Shown: one piece after another, positions 1 through 5,937 of the stretch
Numbering within the stretch: the first letter of the stretch is position 1
Layout: the number at the start of each line of letters is the position of its first letter
From: Flavobacteriaceae bacterium
GTDB taxonomy: Bacteria > Bacteroidota > Bacteroidia > Flavobacteriales > Flavobacteriaceae
Direction: 5' to 3'
DNA: 7,556 nt
Assembly (NCBI GenBank): GCA_002401385.1
Contig: NVSY01000035.1
Span: forward strand, 16,407 to 23,962
Program-made: the position numbers and the translations under genes
The notes under the pieces: generated by a model
Seen by the model: the letters and a program-made list of their open reading frames with translations, nothing else
Told to the model about the DNA's origin: nothing
Databases searched by the model: none

Positions 1-1
1 T

Positions 2-652
2 GATAACAATAAGGTAGTTGTATCTCCAGCAGATGCACAGCCACAAGGAGTATGGGCAATTGACAGCAATTCCATGATTGTTGAAAAAGAAGGTATTGTG
101 GTTAAATCAGGAACATTGTACAATGTAAAAAACCTAATCGGAAAGGAAAGTGAATATGCAAATTCATTTGCTAATGGAACTTTTACACATTCGTTTTTAG
201 ATGTAGGCGATTACCATCGATTTCATTTTCCACTGAGTGGTGTTATAAAAGAAATGCGCATTATTTCTGGTGAAAGTGTTTCAGGTGGGCATACCACTTG
301 GGATCCTAAGAATAAAAGATACAAATTCGATGCTTCATCAGTTGCTTGGCAATCACTTGAGACAAGAGGATGTATGATCTTGGAAACTGAAGAATATGGC
401 TTAGTCGCTCTACTTCCTATTGGTATGTGGCCAGTATCTTCTGTAAATTTCGAAAATAATTTACACGTAGGTGACAAAGTTTCTAAAGGCGATATGCTAG
501 GCTACTTTCTATTTGGGGGCTCTGATTTTATAAGCATTTTCCAAGAATCAGCACAATTCCACTTAGACGCTCCTAAAAAGTCAGAAAGTGGGTCATATAA
601 ACACCAATTAATGGGTGAACGACTCGGCTATTTTGGCAACAATAATCAATAA
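2..652 (+). CDS. psd: Phosphatidylserine decarboxylase family protein, 5' end outside the window
   Basis: The reading frame is already open at base 2, so the ATG at 74 is internal and not the true start. The enzyme converts phosphatidylserine to phosphatidylethanolamine at the membrane and makes its own pyruvoyl cofactor by self-cleavage. All three parts of the catalytic set are visible. SPAD has its Asp at 32-34 (E. coli Asp90). DYHRFHFP has His codons at 215-217 and 224-226 (E. coli His144 and His147). The self-cleavage site is FGGSDF, with the Ser codon at 521-523, in place of the bacterial LGST. The KGDMLGYFLFGGS context and the TRG segment fit the longer PSD family members (fungal/plant-like and some Bacteroidota) rather than the short PSD-A type. 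Cleavage between Gly and Ser is expected from the family. About 216 codons are visible and the N-terminal part is missing. The substrate is inferred; a related PSD-like decarboxylase is possible. Confidence 0.9.
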   Translation, partial: DNNKVVVSPADAQPQGVWAIDSNSMIVEKEGIVVKSGTLYNVKNLIGKESEYANSFANGTFTHSFLDVGDYHRFHFPLSGVIKEMRIISGESVSGGHTTWDPKNKRYKFDASSVAWQSLETRGCMILETEEYGLVALLPIGMWPVSSVNFENNLHVGDKVSKGDMLGYFLFGGSDFISIFQESAQFHLDAPKKSESGSYKHQLMGERLGYFGNNNQ

Positions 653-705
653 GGAATGGCTATCAAGTTAACACCGCTGACTATAATAGCTGATTGGCAC
701 CCGCT

Positions 706-743
706 GCGCAAAGTCTCCCGACTTTGAGCCTTATTTTTTATAG
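706..743 (+). terminator. Candidate rho-independent terminator after psd
   Basis: A stem of ten positions with one G/A mismatch (706-715 with 720-729) closes a TCCC tetraloop. It is followed by a T-rich tract at 731-739. It lies 54 bases after the psd stop codon. The same arrangement could be another small palindromic repeat, since the core AAAGTC-TCCC-GACTTT looks like a repeat-family hairpin. Confidence 0.45.
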
Positions 744-763
744 TTATTCTCCTAACTATAAAA
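736..763. repeat. Perfect 11-bp inverted repeat (hairpin)
   Basis: Bases 736-746 pair perfectly with 753-763 around a 6-base loop (TTCTCC), giving a stem built on TATAGTTA/TAACTATA. It shares its first bases with the T tract of the preceding hairpin, so the two structures compete or stack. No T tract follows on the + strand, so it is not itself a standard + strand terminator. It could serve transcription from the opposite side only weakly. Confidence 0.5.
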
Positions 764-790
764 GCAATAAACAGTACCGTTCAAGGCAAT

Positions 791-845
791 CCCGACCGCA
801 CGGATATACTACCAACGTGATAGCGCGGATTTGAAATCCGTGCCG
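791..845 (+). repeat. REP-like palindromic repeat, copy A (full)
   Basis: This GC-rich block stands out in an AT-rich spacer. Its first 42 bases (CCCGACCGC...GGATTT) match copy C with 3 differences and copy D with 5. Two foldings are possible. The outer stem pairs 798-805 (GCACGGAT) with 836-843 (ATCCGTGC) perfectly. The inner stem pairs 823-832 with 834-843 with one G/T position. Both use the same 3' strand, so they exclude each other. Non-coding palindromes of this kind are often mobilised by REP-associated (Y1/RAYT) transposases; no such transposase is in this window, so that link is inference. Confidence 0.8.
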
Positions 846-989
846 ACAAAGAGGCTGACACAAAACGGTCAAACAAAAAAAACAATGAGTAAAAAATTAC
901 ATTAAACTAAATATAAAGCAAAGATAAATTATACTGAGTTAGATAATGTATTGCGTGTTATTTATGTGGTAATTGTTGCGGATGAGGGT
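846..989. other. Spacer between repeat copies A and B, no gene seen
   Basis: AT-rich, with no open frame longer than a few codons on either strand that looks coding. It contains a poly-A stretch near 875-882 and nothing I can identify. It is flanked by copy A and the inverted half-copy B, so 791-1019 could be one composite (BIME-like) unit. Confidence 0.4.
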
Positions 990-1019
990 GCGCACGGATT
1001 TCAAATCCGCGCGATCGGG
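990..1019 (-). repeat. REP-like palindromic repeat, copy B (inner hairpin only, inverted)
   Basis: The block GCGCACGGATTT-C-AAATCCGCGCGATCGGG, read on the minus strand, matches the 3' half of the repeat as seen in copies A and C. It has no counterpart of the CCCGACC...ACCAACG left half. The stem has ten paired positions around a single central base, with one G/T-type mismatch (A/C in DNA). Its orientation is opposite to the other three copies. Confidence 0.75.
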
Positions 1020-1031
1020 ATATTTGAAAAT

Positions 1032-1093
1032 CTGGCTTGTGTACAACTTCACAATAATTAGGTTTCATAAAATAGCTTCAAGAACAAGCCCAG
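1032..1093. repeat. Long-loop imperfect inverted repeat
   Basis: CTGGCTTGT at 1032-1040 is complementary to ACAAGCCCAG at 1084-1093 apart from one extra base, with a 43-base loop. It may be a remnant of mobile-element ends or chance. The surrounding stretch 1020-1194 holds no gene that I can see. Confidence 0.25.
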
Positions 1094-1194
1094 TCACACT
1101 CTCCAAAATCACAAAAAGAGCGTTTTATTAAAAAATGAATTAAACTATGTGACTTTTTAGAATTTTAAGTGTCATATAATTAATAACAATAATT

Positions 1195-1311
1195 ATGAAA
1201 ACAAAAAATCACATTACAGTCATCTTATTACTTATTTGTTTAAGTATTAATGCTCAAGAAAATTTTTACTACGCATTTAAACCCGACCGCGCGGATATGC
1301 TACCAACGTGA
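1195..1311 (+). pseudogene. 5' remnant of a secreted-protein gene, cut off by repeat copy C
   Basis: An ATG at 1195 opens 38 codons ending in TGA at 1309-1311. Residues 1-21 are a textbook Sec signal peptide: a basic N-terminus (MKTKNH), a hydrophobic core (ITVILLLICLSI), and an NAQ cleavage site followed by ENFYYAF. Only the first 29 codons are native, because from 1282 the frame runs into copy C and reads PDRADMLPT before stopping. The rest of the gene is not found after the repeat, so the insertion or an associated deletion removed it. The mature start ENFYYAF resembles the beginnings of secreted Bacteroidota proteins (possibly peptidases), but family assignment is not possible from so little. 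Expression of a 38-residue secreted peptide cannot be excluded. Confidence 0.6.
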
Positions 1312-1350
1312 TCGCGCGGATTTAAGGTTCAAATCCGCGCGATCGGGTTT
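1279..1350 (+). repeat. REP-like palindromic repeat, copy C (full, best preserved)
   Basis: This is the most complete copy. The outer arms 1282-1296 and 1333-1347 (CCCGACCGCGCGGAT against ATCCGCGCGATCGGG) pair over 15 positions with one C/A position, and the pairing extends to AAACCCGA/TCGGGTTT at the edges (1279-1350). A competing inner stem pairs 1312-1323 with 1331-1342 perfectly over 12 bp around a 7-base loop. Compared with copy A, the outer pair A/T has become G/C on both strands (base 800/841 in A), a compensatory change. No clear target-site duplication is visible at the edges. Confidence 0.85.
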
Positions 1351-1405
1351 ATATTATTAAAGTATTAATAAACAAAGAAATAGTAACTCGAAAAATAGTA
1401 AAACA

Positions 1406-1738
1406 ATGAAAACTCTAATTTCAATTTTAATTATATCATTATCAATGATTAGTTGTAATGAAGAAAAGGAAGAAATTATTTCTTACAATGTAACAGTTAT
1501 AGGAAAAGGTTTAGACTGTGGAGAAACATTTTTAATTAAGTTTAATGATAACATAGATGGTCTAATAGATAATAGCTTTGATAACGTATTTTATGCTATA
1601 AATTTGTATGATGAATATAAAATTGAAAGCTTACAAATTAAGGTCACTTTTAGAGAGCCATTAGTTGAAGAATTGTTAAGTTGTACAACATTTGGCCCTG
1701 CATATCCTCAAATATTTATCATAGAGACTCAAAGGTAA
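1406..1738 (+). CDS. Small hypothetical lipoprotein
   Basis: A 110-residue protein with a signal peptide MKTLISILIISLSMISC. The lipobox is MISC, which predicts lipidation at Cys17, and the acidic NEEKEE after it is typical of Bacteroidota lipoproteins. The mature part is short (about 94 residues), predicted mostly beta, and has two further cysteines, Cys38 in DCGE and Cys93 in SCTTFGP, that could form a disulfide. I do not recognise a named family and assign no function. There is no Shine-Dalgarno sequence, which is usual in this phylum. The gene is alone between repeat copy C (56 bases upstream) and a group II intron remnant (about 11 bases downstream), so it looks like an accessory or cargo gene. 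Coding status rests on the intact signal, sensible composition and a full-length frame. Confidence 0.75.
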   Translation: MKTLISILIISLSMISCNEEKEEIISYNVTVIGKGLDCGETFLIKFNDNIDGLIDNSFDNVFYAINLYDEYKIESLQIKVTFREPLVEELLSCTTFGPAYPQIFIIETQR

Positions 1739-1749
1739 TACACTGGGTA

Positions 1750-1812
1750 ATCGAGTAGAAGGCTCCAACTAGATTAGCTGGAGTGCGCCTCTCACACCAC
1801 CGTACATACGGG
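1750..1812 (-). mobile_element. Group II intron 3'-end remnant (end of domain V and domain VI)
   Basis: Read on the minus strand, the stretch contains CGTATGTACGGTGGTGTGAG, then AGGCGCACTCC, a loop, TGGAGCCTTCTACTCGAT. This matches the layout I know from bacterial group II introns: the tail of domain V (GTACGGTGGTGTGAGAGG), a domain VI hairpin (here CTCCAGCT/AGTTGGAG, about 1762-1782), then CTACTCGAT with the branch-point adenosine near the intron end. The expected 3' intron boundary is near 1750. No reverse transcriptase/maturase frame lies upstream on the minus strand; repeat copy D and then the GH110 gene are there instead. It is therefore a dead fragment of about 60 bases. Confidence 0.7.
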
Positions 1813-1854
1813 CCCGACCGCGCGGATATGCCACCAACGAGATAGCGCGGTTTT
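1813..1854 (+). repeat. REP-like palindromic repeat, copy D (3' half lost)
   Basis: 42 bases match the left part of copy C with 4 differences (CCCGACCGCGCGGATATG, then CACCAACGAGATAGCGCGG). The closing right arm is missing: after GCGCGGTTTT the sequence turns into unrelated bases. The outer stem therefore cannot form. It begins exactly where the group II intron remnant ends, the two sharing GGGCCC around 1811-1815. Confidence 0.75.
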
Positions 1855-1952
1855 GCCCTATAAGGAGGGAAACAATAAATACCGCCTACAACACGATATA
1901 TAACCTTAAAACATAAGAGATATTAATAATAATAAACTGAAAGAAAATTACT

Positions 1953-3815
1953 ATGAAATTAATTTATATACTTATCCTAAGTGTCTATTTTTTTACTGGG
2001 TGTACTGTAGCATCGAAAATAAAAGAAATTAGTGTAATTGACCATGGAATAACTCCCAATACAAAACAAAGTATTACTTCAGAAGTTAATAAGCTAATAG
2101 AAAGTTTGAATAATGACCCGGTAACTATTATTTTCCCAAAAGGCAGCTACGATTTTTATCCCGATTCAAGTTATTTTAGATCCTATTTTGAAACCAACAC
2201 TTATGATGTAAATCCCAAACGACTCGCCATTCTTCTTGAGAAAAAAAAGAATATAACCATAGATGCTCAGGGCTCAGATTTTATTTTTCATGGGCATATA
2301 CAACCTTTCACATTGGATAATTCAGAAAACATCAGTATAAAAAACGTAAATATTGATTGGGATCAACCACTTACTGCTGAATCAGAAGTTATTGAGGCTG
2401 ATTCAACTCACATCCTGATTAAGATTGATACGATACAATTTCCTTATACAGTGCATGAGAAAGGACTAACATTTGCTGCCGATGATTGGAAATCAGAATG
2501 GAAATTATCAGGTGGGTCATGGCTGATTGAGTTTAATAAAGAGCATATTATTCCTGCATTTACAGGGGATCATGGTACAGTTAATGGGGATTTAAAAAAT
2601 GTAACATACACTGAAGCAGGACCTGGTTTGGTATTAATAAAAGGAAATTATACAAAAACACCAGTAGTAGGTAATTACTTAGTGATGCGTCACAGCACAC
2701 GTGATCATGCCGGAATGTTTATGTTTCACAGTAAAAATATTAAGCTGGAAAACATAAATGTATATCACACCTCGGGCTTAGGAATCCTATCACAATACTG
2801 TGAAAATATTGAAATGAGAAAGGTTAATATGATTCCCAATCTGAACAAAAACCGATATTTGAGCGGACATGATGATGGGTTGCATTTTATGGGTTGCAAA
2901 GGAGAAATTATTATTGATGATTGTGATGCACAAGGCTTGATGGACGATCCTATTAATATTCATGGAACATACGTACCAGTGATTCAGAGAGTAAATGACA
3001 CCACCCTAAAATGTAGTTATGCACACGATATGAGTCTTGGTTTAATTTGGGCAAAAAATGGAGATTCCATCGGTTTCATTGACAAGAAAACAATGCATAC
3101 TATTGGTATAGGATTCATTAGCAAGTTTACTAAACTAGATGAAAATAATTTCATGTTGGAATTTCAAAATAAAATTCCTGAAGTCTTGTCGGCTGAATAC
3201 TCACTTGAAAATATTAGTTGGACACCTAATGTTACCATAACAAATTGTTTTGTCGGTAGTAATCGTGCCAGGGGGTATCTTATTTCTACACCAGGGAAAG
3301 TTATTATTGAAAATAATATTTTTGAGACAAGCGGCTCAGCCATACTTATAGCCGGAGACGCTAATTATTGGTATGAGAGTGGTTCGGTAAAAGATATTAC
3401 CATCAAAAACAATGAATTTAGAAGTCCTTGTAATTCTTCATCCTATCAGTTCTGTAAAGCTATTATAAGCATCTATCCTGAAATTCCCAATGCCGACCCC
3501 TTACGTCCGTATCACAAGAATATTACCATAGAAAACAACAGTTTCAAGCCTTCGGATTATCCCATTCTTTACGCTAAATCAGTAGATGGTTTAAAGTTTA
3601 ATGATAATACGATTACACGTAGTTTCGATTTTGAACCATGGCATTCCCAAAAACATAATTTTCTTTTTGATGCATGTAAGCATGTTGAAATAAGTGGAAA
3701 CAAAATTGGAAAGGACGTATTAGGGAAAAATATTCTTTTAAAAAACATGTCTATTCATGAGTTAAAACTTACTAATCTTGAATTAAAAATTGATACATCT
3801 ATAAACGAAAATTAG
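1953..3815 (+). CDS. GH110 family alpha-1,3-galactosidase, lipoprotein
   Basis: A 620-residue protein, within the usual GH110 size. It begins with a signal peptide and lipobox FTGC (lipidated Cys17), so it is likely anchored in the outer membrane or periplasm. The body is a right-handed parallel beta-helix, seen as repeated strands of the type NITIDAQGSDFIFHG, NISIKNVNIDW, IKLENINVYH and VTITNCFVG. GH110 enzymes are inverting exo-alpha-1,3-galactosidases acting on terminal Gal-alpha-1,3-Gal, as in blood group B structures or carrageenan-derived galactobiose. The three key aspartates known from the characterised Pseudoalteromonas enzyme (Asp321, Asp344, Asp345 as I recall) match Asp308 in GHDDGLHF and Asp331/Asp332 in MDDPINIHG, with the same spacing of 23 and 24 residues. 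No SusC/SusD-like or sulfatase gene is nearby, so substrate is inferred from family alone. Start chosen for its intact signal peptide. Confidence 0.9.
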   Translation: MKLIYILILSVYFFTGCTVASKIKEISVIDHGITPNTKQSITSEVNKLIESLNNDPVTIIFPKGSYDFYPDSSYFRSYFETNTYDVNPKRLAILLEKKKNITIDAQGSDFIFHGHIQPFTLDNSENISIKNVNIDWDQPLTAESEVIEADSTHILIKIDTIQFPYTVHEKGLTFAADDWKSEWKLSGGSWLIEFNKEHIIPAFTGDHGTVNGDLKNVTYTEAGPGLVLIKGNYTKTPVVGNYLVMRHSTRDHAGMFMFHSKNIKLENINVYHTSGLGILSQYCENIEMRKVNMIPNLNKNRYLSGHDDGLHFMGCKGEIIIDDCDAQGLMDDPINIHGTYVPVIQRVNDTTLKCSYAHDMSLGLIWAKNGDSIGFIDKKTMHTIGIGFISKFTKLDENNFMLEFQNKIPEVLSAEYSLENISWTPNVTITNCFVGSNRARGYLISTPGKVIIENNIFETSGSAILIAGDANYWYESGSVKDITIKNNEFRSPCNSSSYQFCKAIISIYPEIPNADPLRPYHKNITIENNSFKPSDYPILYAKSVDGLKFNDNTITRSFDFEPWHSQKHNFLFDACKHVEISGNKIGKDVLGKNILLKNMSIHELKLTNLELKIDTSINEN

Positions 3816-3902
3816 AGAAACCATTAAAGGCAACATACAACAATAAATGAACGACATTAAAGCAGGTGTTTATTCTTACCGTTCTTCACAAGTAACACAG
3901 TT

Positions 3903-3927
3903 TCTAACAGGTGTAAAACTTGTTAGA
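3903..3927. promoter_or_regulatory. Hairpin/inverted repeat between GH110 and the egt gene group
   Basis: TCTAACAGG at 3903-3911 pairs with CTTGTTAGA at 3919-3927 (one G/T position, 7-base loop). It is followed by TTTAATC, only a weak T tract. It could be a terminator for the upstream gene or an operator for the group that begins at 3960; the sequence does not decide between these. Confidence 0.35.
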
Positions 3928-3959
3928 TTTAATCAATTAACCACATAAAAAACAACGTT

Positions 3960-4730
3960 ATGAGCGACAAATTAGAAAACGCAAAAAAACTTTACCTAGA
4001 AGGAATTCGTGATGGTAAAATAGAAGTTATAAAAGAGTATTCAGGAAACCGCTACACACAGCACAGTACAGGTGTTGCAGATGGAGCACAAGGGTTTATT
4101 GATTTCTTTAAAGGCTTTTTAGAACGAACAAAAGACCGAGACATAAGAATTATAAGAACTATTGAAGATGGTAGTTTTGTTTTTGTACACGTATACCAAG
4201 ACATAGATAATGGCACTGCAAAGTGGATTACTACTGATATGTTCGATACGGATTCAAATGATAAATTAGTAGAACATTGGGATGTTATTTCGGCATATAA
4301 AGAAGCAAATGAAACTAGTTCTGGAAATGATATGATTTTAGGCGATTTCGAAATAAAAGACATCGATAAAACAGAAGAAAACAAAGCCTTAGTTCGGAGT
4401 TTCATTACAGAAGTATTTCAAAATAAAAACCATAAAGATGTAGAAAAGTATGTATCTACAGAAACCTATATACAGCACAATCCTAATGTACCTAACGGAA
4501 TTGATGCCGTAAAACAATTTTTAGCAACACAAGATTTCAACTACGATTTTATATTTAAAATTATAGGACAAGGAAACCACGTAGTTAGTTATTCTAAGGC
4601 AACTTTTGGCGGACAAGAATTAGCCGTTTTTGATATTTTTAGAATAGAAAACGGAAAAATTGTGGAGCATTGGGATAATATGGAACCTGTTCCACCAAGA
4701 GAAGAATGGAAAAATTCTGGTAAATTTTAA
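3960..4730 (+). CDS. Tandem-duplicated SnoaL/NTF2-like protein
   Basis: A 256-residue cytoplasmic protein (no signal peptide or membrane segment) made of two copies of a SnoaL-like, NTF2-fold domain, about residues 1-125 and 138-256. The copies share clear landmarks: YTQHSTGVADG (32-42) against YIQHNPNVPNG (160-170), and VEHWDV (104-109) against VEHWDN (225-230). In SnoaL-type proteins the QH and HW positions line the pocket in the cone-shaped fold. The family includes polyketide cyclases, aldol-type enzymes and many proteins of unknown role (compare COG4922), so no reaction can be named. The gene is followed after 52 bases by egtB on the same strand and may be its operon leader, but a separate promoter for egtB is possible. 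The duplication within one chain could replace the usual homodimer. Confidence 0.85.
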   Translation: MSDKLENAKKLYLEGIRDGKIEVIKEYSGNRYTQHSTGVADGAQGFIDFFKGFLERTKDRDIRIIRTIEDGSFVFVHVYQDIDNGTAKWITTDMFDTDSNDKLVEHWDVISAYKEANETSSGNDMILGDFEIKDIDKTEENKALVRSFITEVFQNKNHKDVEKYVSTETYIQHNPNVPNGIDAVKQFLATQDFNYDFIFKIIGQGNHVVSYSKATFGGQELAVFDIFRIENGKIVEHWDNMEPVPPREEWKNSGKF

Positions 4731-4772
4731 AAAATAAACAGTAAGTTTACTAGACTAATTTCATTAATCATC

Positions 4773-4777
4773 AAGGA
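4773..4777 (+). promoter_or_regulatory. Shine-Dalgarno-like site for egtB
   Basis: AAGGA lies 5 bases before the ATG at 4783, a near-ideal spacing. Most genes here have no such site, as is usual in Bacteroidota, so it is mildly unusual. It supports this start over the next downstream ATG. Confidence 0.45.
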
Positions 4778-4782
4778 CATAG

Positions 4783-5937
4783 ATGAATACACAAGAGCAT
4801 TACATATCGGTAAGAAATCATACAGAAACCATTTGCAAACCTTTAAATATTGAAGATTATGTAGTACAACCGGCGGTATTTACTAGCCCTGTAAAATGGC
4901 ATTTGGCACATACCACTTGGTTTTTTGAAACTTTTATTTTAAAAAAATACTTAGCTAATTATACATATTTCAACTCGCAATTCTCTTTTCTTTTCAATAG
5001 CTATTACAACAATGCAGGAGAGAGAATTTTAAGAGCAAACAGAGGAAATCTAACTCGCCCAACAGTTGATGAGATTTATAAATACCGTGCTTTTGTCGAT
5101 GAAAAAATGGTAGGAATATTGTCCAATAACTCCGCCTCTATAGAAATCAATAAATTGGTTGTTTTGGGTTTAAATCATGAACAGCAACACCAAGAATTGT
5201 TATTGACAGACATTAAATATATGTTTGGACACAACCCAATATTCCCAATTTACAAGAATGACTACAATCTTTTAAAAGACACAAATTCAACAGCTGGTTT
5301 CATACCCATAAAAGAAGGTATTTATCAAATCGGCTACAATGAGGATGACTTTTGCTATGATAATGAACTAGGCATTCACAAGGTTTATTTAAATGATTTT
5401 CAAATAAATAATGCTTTAGTTACCAATAAAGAATTTATTGATTTTATAGAGAGTGATGCTTATTCCGACTCCAACCTATGGTTAGATGAAGGTTGGACTT
5501 GGATAAATAAAAACAAGATAGACGCACCTTTATATTGGCACAAAATCAATGATGAATGCTATTACTACACTTTGTCTGGCTTGAAAAAGATTGACCCAAA
5601 TGCCATCGTAAGTCACATTAATTTTTATGAAGCCAATGCCTTTGCAGAATGGAAAGGAATGCGACTACCAACAGAGTTTGAATGGGAAATTGCATCAAAA
5701 CAAATGGATTGGGGGAAACGTTGGGAATGGACAAGTAGCGCCTATTTACCTTATCCAAAATACAAAAAAGCAACAGGTGCCGTTGGCGAGTATAATGGTA
5801 AATTTATGAGTAATCAAATGGTTTTAAGAGGTGCATCTGTGGCTACTTCAAAAAATCACAGCAGAAAAACTTACCGTAACTTCTTTCATTCGGATGAACG
5901 TTGGCAATTTACAGGAATTCGATTGGTGAAATTATGA
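4783..5937 (+). CDS. egtB: EgtB, hercynine sulfoxide synthase
   Basis: A 384-residue non-heme iron enzyme that joins hercynine to a sulfur donor with O2, forming the sulfoxide intermediate of ergothioneine synthesis. Residues 1-150 are a DinB-like domain with the three iron-ligand histidines: His43 in SPVKWHLAH, and His132 and His136 in NHEQQHQELL (His51/134/138 in mycobacterial EgtB). Residues 175-384 are an FGE-sulfatase (formylglycine-generating-like) domain with GWTW, MRLPTEFEWE, WEWTSSAY, GEYNGKFM, NQMVLRGAS and the ending TYRNFFHSDERWQFTGIRL. This C-terminal signature resembles the EgtB type that uses free cysteine rather than gamma-glutamylcysteine; that is inference, supported by the absence of egtC nearby. 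It is shorter than the common 410-440 residues, mainly between FEWE and WEWT. OvoA is unlikely because there is no fused methyltransferase. Its stop overlaps the egtD start (ATGA). Confidence 0.93.
   Translation: MNTQEHYISVRNHTETICKPLNIEDYVVQPAVFTSPVKWHLAHTTWFFETFILKKYLANYTYFNSQFSFLFNSYYNNAGERILRANRGNLTRPTVDEIYKYRAFVDEKMVGILSNNSASIEINKLVVLGLNHEQQHQELLLTDIKYMFGHNPIFPIYKNDYNLLKDTNSTAGFIPIKEGIYQIGYNEDDFCYDNELGIHKVYLNDFQINNALVTNKEFIDFIESDAYSDSNLWLDEGWTWINKNKIDAPLYWHKINDECYYYTLSGLKKIDPNAIVSHINFYEANAFAEWKGMRLPTEFEWEIASKQMDWGKRWEWTSSAYLPYPKYKKATGAVGEYNGKFMSNQMVLRGASVATSKNHSRKTYRNFFHSDERWQFTGIRLVKL

Noticed and set aside
223..477. 84-codon minus-strand frame opposite psd
   Set aside because: Lies wholly inside a recognisable PSD gene and shows no family features.
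791..1854. CRISPR array
   Set aside because: The repeats are irregularly spaced, in both orientations, strongly palindromic and partly truncated; there are no uniform spacers and no cas genes.
3924..3931. Bacteroidota -7 promoter box (TAnnTTTG-like) before the SnoaL-like gene
   Set aside because: TAGATTTA lacks the final G and no convincing -33 element sits at the right distance.
4052..4405. 117-codon minus-strand frame opposite the SnoaL-like gene
   Set aside because: Shadow frame; the + strand gene has clear family motifs over the same bases.
4750..4761. Short palindrome AGTAAGTTTACT in the gap before egtB
   Set aside because: Only five paired bases in AT-rich sequence; expected by chance.
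5901..5933. Upstream ATG extension of egtD (MAIYRNSIGEI)
   Set aside because: It would overlap egtB by 37 bases and adds residues not seen at the start of EgtD proteins; the ATGA start at 5934 fits better.
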